Assembly (NCBI RefSeq): GCF_047948215.1
Contig: NC_134464.1
Location: forward strand, 6,768,001-6,832,000
Direction of reading: 5' to 3'
DNA length: 64,000 nucleotides
Origin: Lycorma delicatula
Taxonomy: Eukaryota; Arthropoda; Insecta; Hemiptera; Fulgoridae
Shown here: piece after piece, positions 1 to 10,884 of the stretch
How the letters are laid out: the number at the start of each line of letters is the position of its first letter
Position numbering within the stretch: the stretch's first letter is position 1
Notes under the pieces: model-generated
The model's database searches: none
Seen by the model: only the letters and a program-made list of their open reading frames with translations
What the model was told of the DNA's origin: nothing
Program-made: the position numbers and the translations under genes

Positions 1-2002
1 AAGCAGACAAAAGAATTTCTTCTACTAAATTATAATTTGTTCAAAATATCACATTTATTAGTAGCAAGGTTTCTGATAACATATTTTTTCAACTGTGTTT
101 ACATTTCTGGCTGTTAATTTGTTCCAAGTCGATTAAAAAAAAAGTTCAGTAAATTTTGTAATATTTTTAAAATAGCTAAAAAAGTATTTTTTATAGACAA
201 ACCAAAAATTTCAAATCTAGTGAATCTTGGCCTCATGATTATTCTTTCTGTTTGTGGTGATAATGTTTCTACTTTGATCTGTATGCTCTTCTTTTTATTC
301 AGTCTGAAACAAATAAATTAAGTGCACAGAAGTTAACTAATATCATTTAATTTTTTATAGAATTGTTTTTTTTTAATTATAAGATGACTGACCACTGAAT
401 CATAAAAGACCGCATGATGTGAGCTCAGGCATTGTTAATTTTTTCTTTTATTGATTAATTTTAATGTTTTAAAGTAACTTGCTCCTTTCCTTTGTTTTAA
501 CTCGAAGAATGGAGTAGGATAAAAGTGTCTGAACATTTTGTTCATCGGCAAAAACAATCATACAGAATTGAGGTATATTTTCTTCAGCAGGAGGTATTTT
601 CCATACCGATTCCTACATCTTGGAAGTAGTTAAATACTAATAAAAAAACTATGTTACTACTAGACCTGTTTTAATTTTTCTTTTTCTATCACTGAGTATG
701 CTGAGAACAGAGAATGAAGTAGCATGTATCTCATTCATTTGCATTGCAAATAAGTTTTCAAACAAATTTAATTTTTAATTTTTTTTTTAATTTATGTATT
801 AAACCGATTATATGTTATTATAATAATACTAACAATCAACAAAACAAAATACACGCTAGGGCTATTTTAAAATTATCTTCTGACTAGCTGTTGAAAATAT
901 TTTGCTAATTATCTCAACAAAGTGTAAGCATACTAGTCAGCAGAGTCTATAATCCTGTTGCATGTCCAGCTTCCATCGTCCGTTCTGTATGGTGTTAGCA
1001 AAGCATCAGTTGATAAAGGCTGAAAAACCTGTTATGCCGCTCCCATCAAACATTAAGTACGATTAGTTTTTTCTAGCAGAAGGAAGAACATTGCTGAGAT
1101 CTATCAATGACCTTTGTTTTGCCATGAAATGTAGTCGCTATAAGAGTGCAACTATGTTGTCTTAATATTTTATGATAATTACCGTATATAAACTCATAAA
1201 AAATAACATTATTTATGTAAAAAATTTAAATAGAAGGAAATGAACTCAAAAAATAAGAAGAGGTAACACGACAGATCCTTTCAGCTGTCAAATAATTTAT
1301 TTAAACTATAAAAAATTTTTCTTTTATCCAAGATTTTTTTAATAATATACAGTAAGTTCCTCATTTTTTATAAAGTTTGAAATATATTTTTGGTAATGCA
1401 TTTCAGTGACAATTTATGAAAAAATAGTAATGTGTTATTCAAATATTACTAACTATGCTCTTAAAAATTAGAGTCTACCTCAATCAAACTTTTTCTAAAA
1501 GTATAGGATGCCGACAAACAACTGAATGGTAACTGCATTTTGTAAAATTTTAAATCTTGTGATTTTTTGTTCAGGGCAATCTTCAGAGACAAAACATCCT
1601 GAATCACACAAGCTGATAATTAGCATTTATTTGATTTTATAAATCAGACAAAACTTTGTAGGAGAAAATGAGTAATTTTATAGTTAAATGCTACCGTGAA
1701 TATATAAAGGAAAAACCATGATATTTTGAACACATTCTTTGATTTTTATTAAACATGTAATAATAAAATTCATTTTTTGTTAACTTTTTATGTTTAACTA
1801 TTTTCTTGTTAGCATTTAGGGAAACTGACTTTCAGTCCAGACGGTGTATTGGAAAATTAAAAAAAAATAGTTTCTTGATTTAGTAAATTTTGGCCATGAA
1901 TTTGTGAGAAAAATAGTTCTGTCATTGAATTTTTGTCCTTTGTAAAGTTTTCTTAATTTAGAATTTATTTAATTAAGAGTATGTTATGAATAAACGAATA
2001 AC
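1..2002. other. AT-rich sequence, no recognised gene
   Basis: This is very AT-rich, CpG-poor sequence. It should contain the next intron of the pickpocket gene and perhaps its second-transmembrane exon, but no GG-x-x-GLF-like glycine-rich helix with splice sites could be read on the minus strand. No RNA gene or repeat was recognised. Confidence 0.5.
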
Positions 2003-2135
2003 CTTTTGAACTGATGCCACACAACCCTAAACTCATTTATTTCACAAGTTGGAGGACAAAAACAATTTTCTGTTCTTTTTTGATCCATTGATGAATAACA
2101 ATATGCTGACTGAATATCATTGGTGCAGTTGATTC
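2003..2135 (-). CDS. Pickpocket-like DEG/ENaC channel, late extracellular-domain exon
   Basis: This 133-nt exon encodes the second cysteine-rich part of the extracellular domain of a DEG/ENaC (pickpocket) sodium channel. It opens after a strong acceptor (pyrimidine tract ending TTCTATTCTAG) and reads INCTNDIQSAYC, then CFCPPTCEINEF, the family's C-x-C-P-x-C motif placed before the second membrane segment. It enters in phase 1, exactly the phase in which the exon at 5369-5663 leaves, so joining the two makes a glycine codon. The proposed donor is AAAAG|GTTATT; an alternative upstream GGTTGTG donor cannot be excluded. The second transmembrane exon should lie further left but was not recognised in 1-2002 and may be outside the window. 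Identity as DEG/ENaC rests on the cysteine pattern shared by all five exons. Confidence 0.8.
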
Positions 2136-5100
2136 CTAGAATAGAGAAAAACTTCAGTAAATTATTCATTAATACTTAAGTGAATTATCACCTATTATAT
2201 TAAATAAACACTGACTTGTGCTCATACACATTTACATATACATACAAGCAGATGGTTTTAAAACCGGTTTTAATTAACTGCATTCTCTAAAATATGTGTT
2301 TTATTTTTAACTTATAAATCTTGTACTCCATGTTCTGCTTAAAAAGGAGGTCTGAAATTAAAGAGTGACAAATTTACAGAATCGCTGTTTCATAGATACA
2401 TACTGATAAGGTTTCTTTACAAGTAAATCTTAACCGATTTAAAATATATTAAAAAAAAACTGTTTTGTTTCAAAACAGATTATTGGTATCTTATATTTTA
2501 TAATACGTTTTGATCATTTTTGTACCGATAATCTTTTTTGATAGGCATTGGCAATACTGTTTAATAACTTGAATTCTGCTTTTGATATTACCATTTACCA
2601 CCGTGTTTTTATACATTGTATAAGGATTTAAAGAAACATATTGTTGGTTATTGATTTAGGTACAATCATCACCTGAAGCTGTAACATCACATAAAATATG
2701 TAATTACAAAATATAATAATTTTCTAACTAGTATTCACTTTCTATTTAAAAATAGCGATTAAATTTTATTTTTAAACAATTCTGTAATTAAGCGAGGGAG
2801 TTGTGATTATGCTAATTATAAATGTTCAAAGAGCTGTAGAGATGGTTAGTTGATTACAACTTTATATTATTTGCGATCGTTAAGTATGCAATTATAAAAT
2901 ATTTATTTTTTTATACTCTTCTTATTATTTTCTATTTAAAAACAAGAATTTCATTTTATCTTTACACCATTTTGGAGTTTAAATAAGCAAAACAGTGAAT
3001 GAGAGCTTAAGCAGGGAATATGAGTCAGAGCTCACTGGCTTGACTCGCTGTTGATTCATGTCAACTTCTGATTGACTAGAATTATTTATCCTGACAATTA
3101 TTGGTAAACTGCTTTTTAACTTCATATTTCATTGATTTTTTATTCTGTTTTAACAGAATACAGAGATGGAAAATAGATTATGACTTCATATCTAGTATAT
3201 TGTAACTTAAGTCTCACTCTAGTAATAAAAATATCTTTTCAAGAGGTTTTAACGTGATTTTTGAGGTGATAAATTGTACAACACAATGAATTTTATTAGA
3301 TCATTTATTTAGTTCACGATTAGTATTACATTTAAGATCCTTATTTCTTTGTTTTAGATGATGCGGTTAATCTTAACTTAGTTTTGAAATTACGCTACAA
3401 TATTTCCATTGTATTGTAAAAAATTACCCTTACAGTTTTATGTGAGGCTGACAAGAGTTAATAAAATTCATTTTTTATAAAATAGGACCAATTGCTATTT
3501 TTCTGAATGACTTTCATGAGATGGTTTCGGCAAAATCACCGTTGCAGTCAAATAAATATCGATTGTAAAATTAACATTTCTTCACGATATACCAACAGAT
3601 TTCATGTTATTGAATCACTCATCCTCACTAGCATCCTATCCATTTTATTTTCACCTACTTTATATCATGTAGTATATGAATGAGATTTGTTATTAAAAAC
3701 AGAAAATTTATTAAAAAAGTAACGAGAATGAGGAAGATAGCCATGACTTATTGAACAAACACTTTTATGTTTGATATTATTATTAGTCTTGGCTGCTCTT
3801 TCTTTCATACCTAACGGTTTCAAACAAGTATGTTTAAACAGAATACTTAACTGCAGAAAAGATAAGTTTCCACCAGAGTAAATCACGAACTGAACCAAAC
3901 CTAATTCTCCTATATAAGATAAAACTGTTTCCTTTTTGTCCCCTACTCTAACAAAACAGATAATATAAAAGGGATGGTGCCACAAAACGGGCAAGACCCT
4001 TGTGGACACCTAATCTTTCATCTTTTACAAAACTCACTTCCGATTATACAATTAAGTTAAGAAATAAATATTAAATTGTATTACAAAACAATGTTAATAT
4101 CAGCTCTAGATTATGAATAGATAACCTTAGAGTATAATTATAATAAGTATTAGGATTACTCCATTAATTATTAATTTTGTAAAAGTGAAAGAAATAAAAG
4201 AATTTGAAATTTGAAGAATGTCACATTAGTGTTGCGCAAGGAATTAATTATTTTTTAAATAAAGGGTCATGGCATCTTACATGAGAATTAAAAATAATCT
4301 TTAGAATGAGTATCTCTCTCAGTCCAGACTGTATGATCGGTAAAATTATTTAGAGAGTGCCAGTAGAGAGTTAAAAATTAATCGCACACACTGCGGGTCA
4401 AGAAGTTTAATCGATGAAGGTAAAATGACTGAAGCTGTATTATGTATTTGAGAAAATCATCAAATTACTTTAAGAAACTTGGAAATGAGTTGCGGGTGTG
4501 GAAACAACTGGAAAATATTCTCTCAAATTTAACAAATTGACTGCTAGGTGGGTTCTCTAACTTTTATGGCCTTAAAACAAATTTTGGTTACCATAATAAA
4601 ACTTCTAAAGCAGTATGAAAAAGATAGGCAGATAAGTTTTCAGAGTTAATGAAACACGGCTATAATAAATAATATTTAATTCAAAACAAATTAATCATCG
4701 TTTTCATTAACGAATTAATTCATCAGCATATACTGATGATATGATAAAAATTATTTTGATTTTCTTTTAGTATTCATAGGGAATGCTTGAGTTTCTCATA
4801 AAATAAATAACTACTACTGTGCAATGTTAAACTGTGATTTTAAAAGATAAATTGAAGCCTGGAGTTTGTTGTCAGAAGGAAGTTGTGAAATTTTTGCTTG
4901 CTTTTTGCAGGACATCGATAACCCTCATACTGCCGCTTTAGATTTGTAAATGCTACAAGAAAATTGTGACTTAAGATAGGTATCGATCCACTTAAGGAAT
5001 TTCTTGTAGGAAAGAAATTAAATTAGAATGAGGTCATCGATACCATGAGAAAAAAAGACTTCTCTTCAAGAATCGAGAAGTTTAGCGTATTGTGTTGTAA

Positions 5101-5368
5101 CAAATGTATAACAGCAGGAGGAGATTACATTTAGAAGCGATGCATTTCATCTCACTGTTCACAGTAAATAGTTACAGGTTTAAAATTCCTGTTCATATTT
5201 GAACCGCCCTTATAAATTATAGTAATAAAATTATAAAATGCAAACAAACTGGAAAATAGAAAACACTCAGAAAATGTACATATATGTTTTACATTTTCAA
5301 TAACTATTTGATATAATTATTTGTTAATACGTGTATAATATATTAAAAGATAAAACAAAGATATTTAC
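2136..5368 (-). other. Pickpocket gene intron
   Basis: Phase-1 intron of about 3.2 kb between the two last visible exons. AT-rich and CpG-poor. It holds a 114-codon minus-strand open frame at 3665-4009 with a weak look of a second transmembrane segment, which is out of order for the gene and not supported. No transposon was recognised. Confidence 0.6.
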
Positions 5369-5663
5369 CGTTATCGTTTGTCTTTAATAAAGTATGTTTA
5401 GAACAATTACATTTATTCATCTGTTTGTAAAATTCACATTCAATTTCGCATGCCGATCGGCTATACATCAGGTAGTATGACATTTTATCATCTAACTCTC
5501 CTGGCAAAACACAATTACGTTTGTTAAACTTTAGCTCTTTAGCAGATTCATCTGCTATTACAGTCGCTAAGTTTTTTATAAAAATAATCACTGAATAGCT
5601 GCGCATTACAAACAGTCCTTGATCTTCATTCATATTTATTTCTTTTGGATCATGAACAAAAAC
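5369..5663 (-). CDS. Pickpocket-like DEG/ENaC channel, extracellular-domain exon
   Basis: This 295-nt exon (98 codons plus one base) has acceptor TGTTCCAG|GTT and donor AACG|GTAAAT. It begins VFVHDPKEIN, the family's 'V.VH.P.E.P' stretch, and later has RNCVLPGE, then YSRSACEIECEF and KCNC, matching the conserved YS...C..EC......C.C signature of the pickpocket extracellular domain. It is entered in phase 0, as the exon at 10027-10105 leaves, and is left in phase 1. An open-frame extension of 12 nt upstream (M-M-F-Q) belongs to the intron's pyrimidine tract, so no start codon is expected here. Pickpocket channels act as trimeric amiloride-sensitive cation channels in the plasma membrane of sensory or epithelial cells; which insect paralogue this is cannot be told from the sequence alone. 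Confidence 0.87.
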
Positions 5664-6081
5664 CTGGAACATCATTTTATTTATTAAATGAACATAGGAT
5701 CGGTCTAAAGTCAGTATTTCTTACTGTACTTTCTTTTTAATGAAATATTGTAGTTTTAAAAAGTTTTCTAGTTATGTATCCGCTTGCCATACAAGTCAGC
5801 CCTATATAGATCTACGGTTTTATCTTATTAACACACATTTATTAAATATTTATAAAATAAAAATAAGTATTTTCAGCAGCGTGACAGAATGTGATGGCGG
5901 TTGAAAATGATTAAAAATTACAAATATAAGTATAAAATAAAACACTTATACGACTGATACTTCTGAAACACATCTGACCATCCCACACGTGGAACTTATA
6001 TAAAATTTTCATGCACATTTACATCGATTAATATCTTTATTGACCGACTATTATGTTGGAAGAATAATGTTCTCTGTAAGC

Positions 6082-6114
6082 AGCTTACATGTCATGCTGC
6101 ACGACATGTAAGCT
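6082..6114. repeat. Perfect 12-bp inverted repeat (hairpin)
   Basis: AGCTTACATGTC at 6082-6093 and its exact reverse complement at 6103-6114 flank a 9-nt loop. It lies inside the pickpocket intron, with no associated reading frame. It could be the remnant of a small inverted-repeat element; function unknown. Confidence 0.7.
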
Positions 6115-7695
6115 CTCATTTTTCTCTACACTATACCGGGTAAGAAGGAGTTCTTTATCCAAGTATTACAATCTAGTGCATTTCCCTAGATAGAGTGCAT
6201 TTATATTATTTTGTTTTTTCTGTCTTTTTGTTCGTAACTCTGCAAGCGGTAATTTCCTTGATAAAGTAAGGTGGATTGAGGGGTTGTCTTATATTTGCTG
6301 CCTGACAGCCTGCTCCTTATTCCTCTTTCCACTTAGTGGAAAAGGAGTAACATTTTTCAATCCATTTATTAAACCGGTTTCTATGCTGTTTAGAATGTGA
6401 GACAGTCCATATATTTTTAATCGACCAGGGGAAAATGAAGAACTTTATGGAATAAAACATCCGGCATAGATAGTAGGAAGTCGCAAACATACCGTAATAA
6501 AATACAGAAAAAGATTAAAAAACTACAAAAATAATCTATCGACTCGTACAAAACATTCAGCCAGCATTTTCAGGAAAAATTTACTTTATCGCTTTCAAAA
6601 AAATAAACAAAATACACAAGATTATATAAAAAAAATGATAAATCGTACTCGGCGATCCAAAGAAGTAAGACGTTAAACTTAAGTGACTGCACTAAATATT
6701 ACATCGGACAGACTGGATACACCATCGAGCCACAGATATGAAGTACATGTACAGGCATTTCTCACACCGGAATATACTGCTTGCAGTTTGGTGGAAGTTG
6801 GAATGCTGATTAGCGACCGCGTATCTGGAGTGAAGATAAACTATCTCACTCCTCACTTTTCCGGTAAGCTTGTCACGGGATATTTGTTATTTTTGAAAGT
6901 AGCTACATAATTTTCAGGAATATCTTGTGACTCGTATCAGGTCTCCTGCATTTGTTACGGTTAATACATTTAACAAAACGCGCGCGCACACACATTCATA
7001 CATCCATGCCCAAACACAGGATCAGAATAGATTTTTTGTATATATTTGTAAAAGTAAAACCGTTTTTCTAATAATAATAAAATGAAAAAAAATACAACAG
7101 CAAAGTCTTTGTGAGTAAATTCTATTTACGTTTTCATAGCCGCGGAAACGTAAATCCGGCTCAAAATTAAATTATGACGGATCCACTTTTTGCGATTCGA
7201 ACTTCATCGGCCTATATCGTTAACTATCATATTGGAATCGGTGATTCGATTGCAATCGTTCGGTTCAAAAGGAAGTTTGAGAGGTTGTATTAAATAAAAC
7301 GTAATTTAACAGAATTAATAGTCACCGAATTTTGAATATCCAAAAAACAAAGTTTGCCGTTTTAAAATCTGAATACGAAAACTATCACAATAAGTAATAA
7401 TTTCGTAGAGAATGTCGGTGACAACACCTATAATTAACTGTGCAGAAACTGCAATCGATTTTTGATTATTTTTTTTTAATCTTAAAAACAAAAAAAGAAG
7501 CGGGCAAAGTTCTTTTCGTCGGGGGTTACAGCATAGCATTAACGGAGGCATCGCTCAATCGGGAGTTATTAAACGTCCACCGTTTTAGAATTTTCAAACG
7601 AAAAATTTTAAAACATTCATTTTTCTGGTGTTCTTGGATACACGTACATCAAATTTCATTCGAATATCTCAATCCATTCTTAAGATATAAATGCT

Positions 7696-7699
<4 letters not shown>

Positions 7700-7740
<41 letters not shown>
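7700..7740 (+). repeat. Poly(A) tract of 41 bases
   Basis: Uninterrupted A run preceded by a segment ending in ATATAAATGCTTATTA. Length and position suggest the tail of a retroposed element on the plus strand, but no coding region is attached. Homopolymer length may also be affected by assembly error. Confidence 0.55.
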
Positions 7741-7743
<3 letters not shown>

Positions 7744-8039
7744 GAGAAAATGAAGCGAGGATAGGGCATTTAACAGCACGATATTTTTTGTTTGATTCCA
7801 GTTCAAATTTGGCCAACACTTTCTTCGTCACGCTGGATAGCTCTTGGCGGGGGTACGGGACAAGAACCGTTTAAAAATAACGCTGAATATTCCCCGTTCC
7901 TAAATCAGAGATTTAAAATTTTGGGAATTTAAATAATATAATATTTCACCTTAATAAATCTCAGTTTTCTACTGTCGCTATACAAAAAATAAAGAATTCA
8001 AAACGGCGAAAACTATCCTCTTCTATTTTAATTTTGTGA

Positions 8040-9085
8040 AAAATTTAATACCTTCAACGCCCCCAACCCCGTAGGGGGAAGTTACCGGTCGCCACACCAC
8101 CCCTTCCGATCTAAGCCCTGAGGGGCTTTACCGGAGGTCGTCTTTAGACCCTCTAACCGACTACATCTCACAGTCACCAGCCAGGCCTCGGTCGGAATGC
8201 CACCGATGTAAATGCTTCGGCAGACATTTGCATCGGTAAAATAGAAATCAAATTTGGCTTCACGTAGCCCTCAAATGGACATTTTCACATCCGACCTAAC
8301 ACGATTCCCTGACACAACTAACCGATACCGCGGAAGCGCGAACCCCGCGCCTAGTCTAACTTTGAGAACACCGTTCGTGACTGTGAATGCCTGAAAAAAC
8401 GAACGAGTCGTAAGTTAAATCAGCGCTACACTCGTACACGCAACATAGAAATTTAGACATACACCCGAATAACTCGACCGAATTAGGTCACCTAACAAGG
8501 GGATCGTAACCTCAATTCGGTCCGCACAGGAGTCGGGGACAAACCCCGCACTACCACTCGGTCCCATCATGGAGTCTCGCGCGGCATTACAAAGTCACAA
8601 TCAGGGACGGCCACCGGCGGAAAGAAGCCACGTTCGCGGTCGCACAGGCTACCATACCCCGGCAGCGCGACCAGCCCCGCCAGCGGGAGCCCCAAATCGA
8701 ATAACTAACAATACCGATATAACCGTAGCAAGATGCCGATGCGCCTACCTCCAACCGATTCAACGCCTAGGCCGGAACCCTAGCCACTCGGGATCCTACC
8801 ACCATCAAATACCTCGATTAAACTCCCTCAGCCGACCTACACACCTCAAGAAGACGCGAAGAAAATCAGCTGCAATAAACCGCTCCTCGCGGATCATCCG
8901 GTTAATACGGAGATCCAGAAAGGAATGTATTCTCTCGAGTTCCCTAACGGCTCGTAAACGTTCGATCTCATATCAGGACGTGGTCCACTGCATCATCAGT
9001 CTCACAATCCGAGCATTGACTTGAATCACCGAACGAAATCTAGCCAAATTCGCCCGGAGAGAAATTGTGTGATATACCGTTTGGG
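8040..9085 (-). mobile_element. R1-like LINE, 3' end fragment (relic)
   Basis: On the minus strand, around 9030-8955, the translation shows SSQCSDCETDDAVDHVLI followed by stops. This is the C-terminal C-x2-C...H zinc-knuckle region of R1/Loa-type LINE ORF2. The rest (to 8040) is GC- and CpG-rich 3' UTR that resembles the segment at 26341-27240 (shared CCCTTCCG...GGGCTTTAC and CCTCGGCAGACATTT blocks). A 151-codon plus-strand open frame at 8569-9024 is only the antisense of this element. It lies inside a pickpocket intron. Confidence 0.65.
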
Positions 9086-10026
9086 GAAATCCATCCGATG
9101 TTGTTAATCTAGGGATTGAACCCTCGACCGGTTACAGGTTTAGTTTTTTATTAGTGCTTGCGACGGTGTAACGCCTTCAACGCTTTGTATGGAAACTCAG
9201 GAAGCCATTTTCAGAGAATTTTATGTCGAACCAGTCCGGAGATATTAATCAAAATATAGGCCGACACACGTACGTACCTGATGGCCGATCGCTATACTTT
9301 CCTTTTACAACTATGCCGCTATAGCCGGAAAGGAAAAAGTAGAAAAAATACTGAATTCTACATTTCCGTTCTATATGTCCTCAAATTGTATTTAAATTAT
9401 TTATTATTACCGTTATTATTATTATTAATTTTTTTTTTTTATTCTGATCGATACGTAATAATACAATATATAAACAACATCAAGGATAGATCCACAAACT
9501 GCCCAGCAAAACGAAATCGCGTTAAAACATTGGTCAGAGCTGCATCACAAAATAAAAAATAAAAAAAGTGTATGAATACTAAATATAAAAAATAACTTCA
9601 AAAACGGCATTAATGAAAAACTAACGTATTTAGATTAATTCAATTTGCATATAATTTCTACAATTTTCATTATAATAATAAATCTATTAAGTTAATAAAG
9701 TGAGAAACAACTTTGTTTAAATACATCCCGAGTGAAATTATTAAAAAAAATTAACCGAGGAGAAAGATAAAATAACAGAAAATTCCATTGTTAGAATGTT
9801 TTTATCTATTTATCAAAATAACTTTCTTAAAAACATCTATTTATATTCATCTAAAAATTTTATAAACTTTACTAAAACCTTTCCTGAAATCGCTCTCGTA
9901 AAGTTAAGGTTGTAAGTTTACATTAATTATTAAACGAATATGCTTACCTTATCGAGAGAAATAAAAAAGAAAATAACCTTGTTTAAATGATAATTAAACG
10001 AAACGGGCGGAAAGGAGTCGACTTAC
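9086..10026 (-). other. Pickpocket gene intron, no recognised element
   Basis: AT-rich intron sequence leading to the donor of the 10027-10105 exon. It contains a (TTA)n/T-run stretch near 9410-9440 and no recognisable coding or repeat signature. Confidence 0.5.
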
Positions 10027-10105
10027 ATGCGCTTCCGATTTCATTATGACGTCGAGTAATCCTTTACTTTCGCCGATACTGCTCGCTTTGAATCTGGTTC
10101 CACCT
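10027..10105 (-). CDS. Pickpocket-like DEG/ENaC channel, short extracellular exon
   Basis: This 79-nt exon is bounded by an acceptor (TATTTTCTATTAG|A) and a consensus donor (GCGCAT|GTAAGT). After one base that completes a split ATA codon, it encodes GGTRFKASS...GLLDVIMKSEAH, which fits the family's 'G...GL.V.L......E' segment that precedes the 'VH.P' exon. Phases match on both sides: it is entered in phase 2 as the 16302-16424 exon leaves, and left in phase 0 as the 5369-5663 exon begins. The exon is too short for open-frame scans. The intron upstream of it (10106-16301) holds a mariner copy with two nested LINEs. Confidence 0.82.
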
Positions 10106-10243
10106 CTAATAGAAAATATTTCAGTTAAAAACAAAACAATATTATTAACTTACAAAATATGTATTTATTCACTACTCGTTTTCGGCTAGATCGCTAAATA
10201 ATATGGAATTGCATCGTTGTTAGAAATTATTTATATTCAAACA

Positions 10244-10884
10244 CACGAGGCGCGTTTTTTTTAAAGTCAGGTCCGTTTTGAAATAAAAGCAAAACTGAAA
10301 AATATTAACAAATTTGATTACTTACGTATTAAATCTACATTTATTTACCGCATTTCTACGTAGCTGCTTTCAATTTAAACATATTTTTATAGCTTTTCAC
10401 TAGCTTCTTGTTCGCTCTTTAAGAAATTCCGCCCCCGGCGACTTAAACTGTACGGTAACGCCATTTTTCAATTAGTCATCGTCAAACCTTTGTGACGAAC
10501 CTGTTTTGGACGGTTGAAGGCGAAGATAAAAAAAATAATCGCGGGGTGTTAAGTCAGGGCTATAGGGTAGATGACTGAAGATTTTCCAACTAATTTTTTC
10601 CGATCGTTCACCGTCTGATTTGCCGTGTACGGTCGGACATCGTCGTGCAAAAACAAAATCCCGCTAGATAACGACCTACGTCGTTTACTTTTTTATACGT
10701 GTATTAATGTCTTGTAATACGTATCGGTATTCGCAGTAGTTCAGCGATCTCTAAATTCGACGAACGAGAGACCCGTTTTGTCCCAGAAAACATTAGCCGT
10801 AAGCTTCTTTACCGAACGTTCTTGTTTAAACTTTTACGTTCAAGAAGATAATTAATGCCGCCACGGCATCGACTGTAGATTTGC
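10244..10884 (-). pseudogene. Mariner transposase relic, C-terminal part and terminal repeat
   Basis: On the minus strand, from about 10884 down, the translation reads QSMPWRH, KFKQERS, KKLTANVFWDKTG, a degraded HDNARPH region, then SWKIFSHLPYSPDLTPRDY. These are ordered mariner landmarks (QSMEWRH, KVM..VFWD, HPPYSPDLAP-D). Several stops and frameshifts are present. The terminal inverted repeat starts at about 10245 (ACGAGGCGCGTTTTTTTTAA), like known mariner ends. The N-terminal part of the same copy is at 14819-15077; the gap holds LINE insertions. Confidence 0.82.

Larger units (their letters stand above)
5664..8039 (-). other. Pickpocket gene intron, left part, with a retroposed poly(A) stretch
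   Basis: Intron sequence without a recognised gene. It contains a perfect hairpin at 6082-6114 and a run of 41 A at 7700-7740. The ~200 bases before the A run look like the 3' end of a retroposed repeat that cannot be classified here. A short CG/CA microsatellite lies near 6980. From about 6 kb onward CpG dinucleotides become clearly more frequent. Confidence 0.5.

Noticed and set aside
3665..4009. 114-codon minus-strand frame with YSGGNLSFLQLSILF, resembling the second transmembrane segment of DEG/ENaC channels
   Set aside because: It lies in the intron between two extracellular exons, so the order is wrong, and it lacks the rest of the motif and clear splice sites; probably chance.
7440..7874. 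144-codon plus-strand frame with a poly-lysine run
   Set aside because: The lysines are the 41-base poly(A); frame is accidental.
8569..9024. 151-codon plus-strand frame as a gene
   Set aside because: It is the antisense of an R1-like LINE 3' end; Arg/Pro-rich composition comes from the GC-rich UTR.
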